DNA of 8,982 bases from Actinomycetes bacterium (lineage in GTDB: Bacteria > Actinomycetota > Actinomycetes > Propionibacteriales > Propionibacteriaceae). The DNA is taken from contig JAEZYG010000083.1 in assembly GCA_023419175.1 (NCBI GenBank), positions 1-8,982 on the forward strand, in the 5' to 3' direction. Positions 6,428-8,982 of the stretch are shown piece after piece. The notes under the pieces are model-generated. The model was not told where the DNA came from. It saw only the letters and a list, made by a program, of their open reading frames with translations, and ran no database searches. Within the stretch, counting starts at the first letter, position 1. Each line of letters starts with the position of its first letter. Both the position numbers and the translations under genes were made by a program.

Positions 6428-7408
6428 TTAGCAGATCGGTCCGTCAAAAAGATTCGTCACCGACCCGTCCTCGAAGATTTCATGGATCGCACGGGCAAGC
6501 AGAGGTGCAATCGACAAAACCGTCATCTTCGGAATATTGATCTTAGAGCTGATCGGCAAAGTATTGGTGAAGATAACCTCTTCGAAAGGAGTCGCGTTAA
6601 TCCTCTCAGCAGCAGGACCTGACAAAACGGCATGGGTGGAGGCAGCGATAACCCTCTCGGCACCATTGTCCATGAGAGCCTGAGCCGCCTGGCAGATCGT
6701 ACCGCCGGTATCGATCATGTCATCGACGAGCAGACAGGTACGTCCAGCGACCTCACCGACCACTTCGTGCACCTTCACCTGATTGGCGACATTCACATCG
6801 TGACGCTTATGGATGATCGCCAAGGGAGCACCTAGACGATCCGACCAGGCATCGGCGAGACGAACACGTCCAGCATCGGGGCTGACGATCGTCATCTTCG
6901 ACAGGTCATATTTATCGGCGACGTAGTCAGCCAATACGGGCAACGCGGTCAGATGATCCAGCGGACCATTGAAGAAACCTTGGATCTGCGAGGTGTGCAA
7001 ATCCAAGCTGATGATACGATCCGCTCCAGCTGTCCAGAAAAGATCGGCGATCAAACGGGCAGAGATGGGTTCACGTCCCAGATGCTTCTTATCCTGGCGG
7101 GCATAGGGATAGAAAGGCGCGACAACAGTAATACGCTTAGCGGAAGCTCGTTTGAGAGCATCGACCATGATGAGCTGTTCCATCAACCACTCGTTGACCG
7201 GAGCGGGATGGGATTGGATGACGAAAGCATCGCTTCCTCGCACCGATTCCTCATATCGGACGTAGATCTCGGAATTGGCATAGGTGATTAGGCGTGACGG
7301 AGTCAGCTCAACCCCCATGAGACGTGCAACTTCTTGAGCTAATTCCGGATTCGATCTGCCCGAAAAGAGCATCAGATGCTTATTGGTTGGGCGTTTGACT
7401 CCGCTCAC
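6428..7408 (-). CDS. prs: Ribose-phosphate pyrophosphokinase (PRPP synthetase)
   Basis: Makes PRPP from ribose 5-phosphate and ATP in the cytoplasm, feeding purine, pyrimidine, NAD, His and Trp synthesis and, in actinobacteria, the arabinose donor of the cell wall where that is present. The 326-residue length is typical. Motifs in order: the N-terminal L-M-L-F-S-G-R-S-N, P-Y-A-R104-Q-D-K-K for ATP binding, D136-L-H138-T-S-Q-I-Q-G-F-F for metal and ATP, the catalytic flexible-loop K201-R, and the PRPP-binding L-V-D229-D-M-I-D-T-G-G-T (227-237). The start is GTG at 7408, overlapping the glmU stop as GTGA, with a strong AGGAGG at 7413-7418, 4 nt upstream, so the two genes are translationally linked. 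Pairing with glmU is typical of actinobacteria and ties two nucleotide-dependent precursor pathways together. Confidence 0.98.
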   Translation of the reverse strand: MSGVKRPTNKHLMLFSGRSNPELAQEVARLMGVELTPSRLITYANSEIYVRYEESVRGSDAFVIQSHPAPVNEWLMEQLIMVDALKRASAKRITVVAPFYPYARQDKKHLGREPISARLIADLFWTAGADRIISLDLHTSQIQGFFNGPLDHLTALPVLADYVADKYDLSKMTIVSPDAGRVRLADAWSDRLGAPLAIIHKRHDVNVANQVKVHEVVGEVAGRTCLLVDDMIDTGGTICQAAQALMDNGAERVIAASTHAVLSGPAAERINATPFEEVIFTNTLPISSKINIPKMTVLSIAPLLARAIHEIFEDGSVTNLFDGPIC

Positions 7409-8892
7409 TTTTCCTCCTGAGCTAGACGCTGGCGTGCCTCGACGATGGTGTGGTGACAGGTGTGGTCATGGGTGGCAGCTGCTTCAGCCGCCTTCGAGCT
7501 GGGACGGCGTTTGTCCACCCAGCCATGAGAGAGATGCATAGTTGAGCGCGCGACAGCGAGAGCTCCTGCGGGAACGTCATCGACCACTGCTGATCCAGCG
7601 GCCACAAAAGCTCCGTCAGCGATATCGACAGGTGCAACGATCACCGAATTCGAACCGATAAAGACATGATCGCCAAGATGGGTAGGAGATTTATGCTCTC
7701 CGTCATAATTGGCAAAGATCGTCCCTGCACCAACATTGACTCCCTGACCTAATTCAGCATCACCGCAATAGGTCAGATGAGGAACCTTGGATCCTTCGCC
7801 GATGCGAGCGTTTTTCGTCTCGACAAAAGAGCCGATCTTTCCATTGCGCCCCAGATAAGTTCCTGGGCGCAGACGAGAGAACGGACCCACCTGAGCACCA
7901 GCAGCGATCTGTGCAGATTCCGCATGGGTGCGTTCGACGATGGCATCGCTGCCGACAGTCACATCGCGCAAGGTTGTTCCCGGTCCGATCTGGGATCCTT
8001 CATCGACTGTGGTGGCGCCATAAAGCTGGGTGGAGGGGAAGATCGTCACATCGCGAGCCAAGGTCACGTCCGCGTCGATCCAGGTGGAATTGGGATCGAT
8101 GATCGTCACCCCTTCTTTCATCCAGTGGTGACAGATACGGCGGTTGACTTCGGCATTCATCGCAGCCAACTGCACGCGATCGTTGATACCTTGGGTTTGC
8201 CAGATATCGTCCAAAGTGAAAGCCCCCACCTGCAGACCTTGAGAACAGGCATAGGCGACCACATCGGTGATATAAAGCTCCCCTTGGGTGTTATTGGCCT
8301 GTAAGGTCGGTAGAGCCGCACGCAAAAGATCGGCATCGAAAACATAGATACCGGAATTGATCTCGTCGATCTCTAACTGCTCTGGGGTGGCGTCTTTATG
8401 CTCGACAATGGCGACAACCGACTGACCATCGCGGATGATGCGTCCATATCCAGATGGATCATCGATCCGAGCGGTCAAAATGGTGCACGCATTCCCGCTT
8501 TCCTTATGGGTCGCGACCATGGATGTCAAGGTGTCAGCGGACAGCATCGGCGTATCGGCATAGGTGACAACGACAGCACCGTTAAGAGGCGCGGCGGATT
8601 CCAAAACATCGAATGCGCAGCGGACAGCTCCTCCCGTCCCATTGCGTTCAGGTTGTTCAGCAAAGATCAGGTCGTTAGCGTCGGCGAGATGAGCTTCCAA
8701 CTGCTCTTTGAGATGTCCGATGACGACGCACAGATAATTGGGATGAAGGGATCGAGCAGCATCTAATGCCCAGGAGACGAGTGGACGACCAGCGAGTCGA
8801 TGCAGCAATTTGGAGATCCGCGATTTCATTCGCGTTCCGCCCCCTGCCGCCAAGACGATAACCGCACTCACCTCGGCTTGAGTATCCACCAT
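7405..8892 (-). CDS. glmU: Bifunctional GlmU: GlcN-1-P N-acetyltransferase and GlcNAc-1-P uridyltransferase
   Basis: GlmU acetylates glucosamine 1-phosphate and then couples it to UTP, giving UDP-GlcNAc for peptidoglycan; it is a cytoplasmic trimer. The N-terminal uridyltransferase domain (about 8-240) shows L-A-A-G-G-G-T-R21-M with K28 after it, Q80-P with G-T-G-G (85-88), Y-A-D113, V-E164-H, E-I-N179-S-G and N237-D-R-V. A left-handed beta-helix of hexapeptide repeats fills about 262-445, with the acetyltransferase residues R342 in L-R-P-G, K360, H372-L-T-Y375 and A-N395-Y-D-G. The tail carries G-W458-V-D-K-R-R-P, equivalent to the Trp460 region that completes the acetyl site in the M. tuberculosis enzyme, and ends in a His-rich stretch (475-481). 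AGGAG (8895-8899) is 2 nt from the ATG at 8892 but 5 nt from a GTG at 8889, so the real start may be codon 2. It follows the tRNA by 24 nt and overlaps prs by 4 nt. Confidence 0.98.
   Translation of the reverse strand: MVDTQAEVSAVIVLAAGGGTRMKSRISKLLHRLAGRPLVSWALDAARSLHPNYLCVVIGHLKEQLEAHLADANDLIFAEQPERNGTGGAVRCAFDVLESAAPLNGAVVVTYADTPMLSADTLTSMVATHKESGNACTILTARIDDPSGYGRIIRDGQSVVAIVEHKDATPEQLEIDEINSGIYVFDADLLRAALPTLQANNTQGELYITDVVAYACSQGLQVGAFTLDDIWQTQGINDRVQLAAMNAEVNRRICHHWMKEGVTIIDPNSTWIDADVTLARDVTIFPSTQLYGATTVDEGSQIGPGTTLRDVTVGSDAIVERTHAESAQIAAGAQVGPFSRLRPGTYLGRNGKIGSFVETKNARIGEGSKVPHLTYCGDAELGQGVNVGAGTIFANYDGEHKSPTHLGDHVFIGSNSVIVAPVDIADGAFVAAGSAVVDDVPAGALAVARSTMHLSHGWVDKRRPSSKAAEAAATHDHTCHHTIVEARQRLAQEEK
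7413..7418 (-). promoter_or_regulatory. Strong ribosome binding site of prs inside the glmU 3' end
   Basis: A full AGGAGG lies 4 nt before the prs GTG and within the last codons of glmU (encoding part of A-Q-E-E-K). It allows independent loading of ribosomes in addition to coupling through the GTGA overlap. Confidence 0.8.
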
Positions 8893-8894
8893 GA

Positions 8895-8899
8895 CTCCT
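8895..8899 (-). promoter_or_regulatory. Ribosome binding site of glmU, better spaced for GTG at 8889
   Basis: AGGAG lies 2 nt before the ATG at 8892 and 5 nt before the in-frame GTG at 8889. The site sits entirely within the 24 nt that separate the tRNA 3' end from the gene. Confidence 0.6.
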
Positions 8900-8916
8900 A
8901 TTGAGGTCGAACACTG

Positions 8917-8982
8917 TGGTTCCCCGGGCAGGAGTCGAACCTGCGTCGCTAATCCTGATTCAAAGTCAGGCGGGCCCTGCCG
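8917..8982 (-). tRNA. tRNA-Gln (anticodon TTG), 3' part; 5' end beyond the right edge
   Basis: The minus strand shows a perfect 5-bp anticodon stem CCTGA/TCAGG around the 7-nt loop CTTTGAA, giving anticodon TTG for Gln (CAA). The T arm GCAGG-TTCGACT-CCTGC is also perfect, followed by the acceptor strand CCGGGGA, discriminator A and an encoded CCA ending at 8917. The last acceptor base A predicts a U1-A72 pair, a feature of bacterial tRNA-Gln. The acceptor 5' strand and part of the D arm are outside the window. Two spacings are odd: nine nucleotides (ATTAGCGAC) lie between anticodon and T stems instead of the usual four or five, and the stretch between the D-loop GG and the anticodon stem is also long. 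The identity therefore rests on the anticodon alone. glmU follows at once, so the tRNA is probably cut from a shared precursor. Confidence 0.85.

Noticed and set aside
5731..6540. A 269-codon open frame on the plus strand opposite rplY and the end of prs
   Set aside because: It is the antisense shadow of two certain genes, has no recognisable domain, crosses the intergenic hairpin and lacks a good ribosome binding site.
1..8982. Mobile element, CRISPR array, toxin-antitoxin or defence system
   Set aside because: No transposase, repeat array, integrase, phage gene or defence domain is visible. The name mazG recalls mazEF, but no toxin or antitoxin gene is present here.

Overview
The window reads as part of a chromosome from an actinobacterium (Actinomycetota). 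It has about 53% G+C in the lines I sampled, which is low for that phylum. The evidence is the gene order tRNA-Gln, glmU, prs, rplY, pth, mfd, small lipoprotein, mazG, eno, together with actinobacterial traits in the proteins: a GlmU tail with a Trp that completes the acetyl-transfer site, a CTC-type L25 with an acidic tail, and a SurA-like small lipoprotein between mfd and mazG. I cannot name a genus. No insertion sequence, phage gene, CRISPR array or integration scar is visible.

Everything lies on the minus strand, so transcription runs from high to low coordinates. At the right edge is the 3' part of a tRNA with anticodon TTG (Gln), followed after 24 nt by glmU (UDP-GlcNAc synthesis). glmU overlaps prs (PRPP synthetase) by 4 nt. 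A 145-nt gap follows, with an 11-bp perfect hairpin that has no U-tract. Then come rplY/ctc (ribosomal protein L25), pth (peptidyl-tRNA hydrolase) and mfd (transcription-repair coupling factor), separated by 24 and 12 nt. The small lipoprotein gene starts 37 nt after mfd and overlaps mazG (NTP pyrophosphohydrolase) by 4 nt. After a 117-nt gap the first 57 codons of eno (enolase) run off the left edge. No gap exceeds 300 nt.

The genes fall into likely transcription units: (tRNA-Gln)-glmU-prs, then rplY-pth-mfd-lipoprotein-mazG, possibly reading into eno, which may also have its own promoter. Themes are precursor supply (UDP-GlcNAc, PRPP), translation (tRNA, L25, Pth), genome and nucleotide-pool maintenance (Mfd, MazG) and glycolysis (Eno). 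Only the lipoprotein lacks an assigned function.

This is an ordinary housekeeping region and I do not see a new biological system in it. The points worth checking are: two mutually exclusive hairpins in the eno leader, one covering its start codon; the close tRNA-glmU junction and the unusual spacing inside that tRNA; the U-less hairpin before rplY; a MazG whose second domain has lost an acidic residue; the uncharacterised lipoprotein; and a strong excess of the tetramer GATC across the window.
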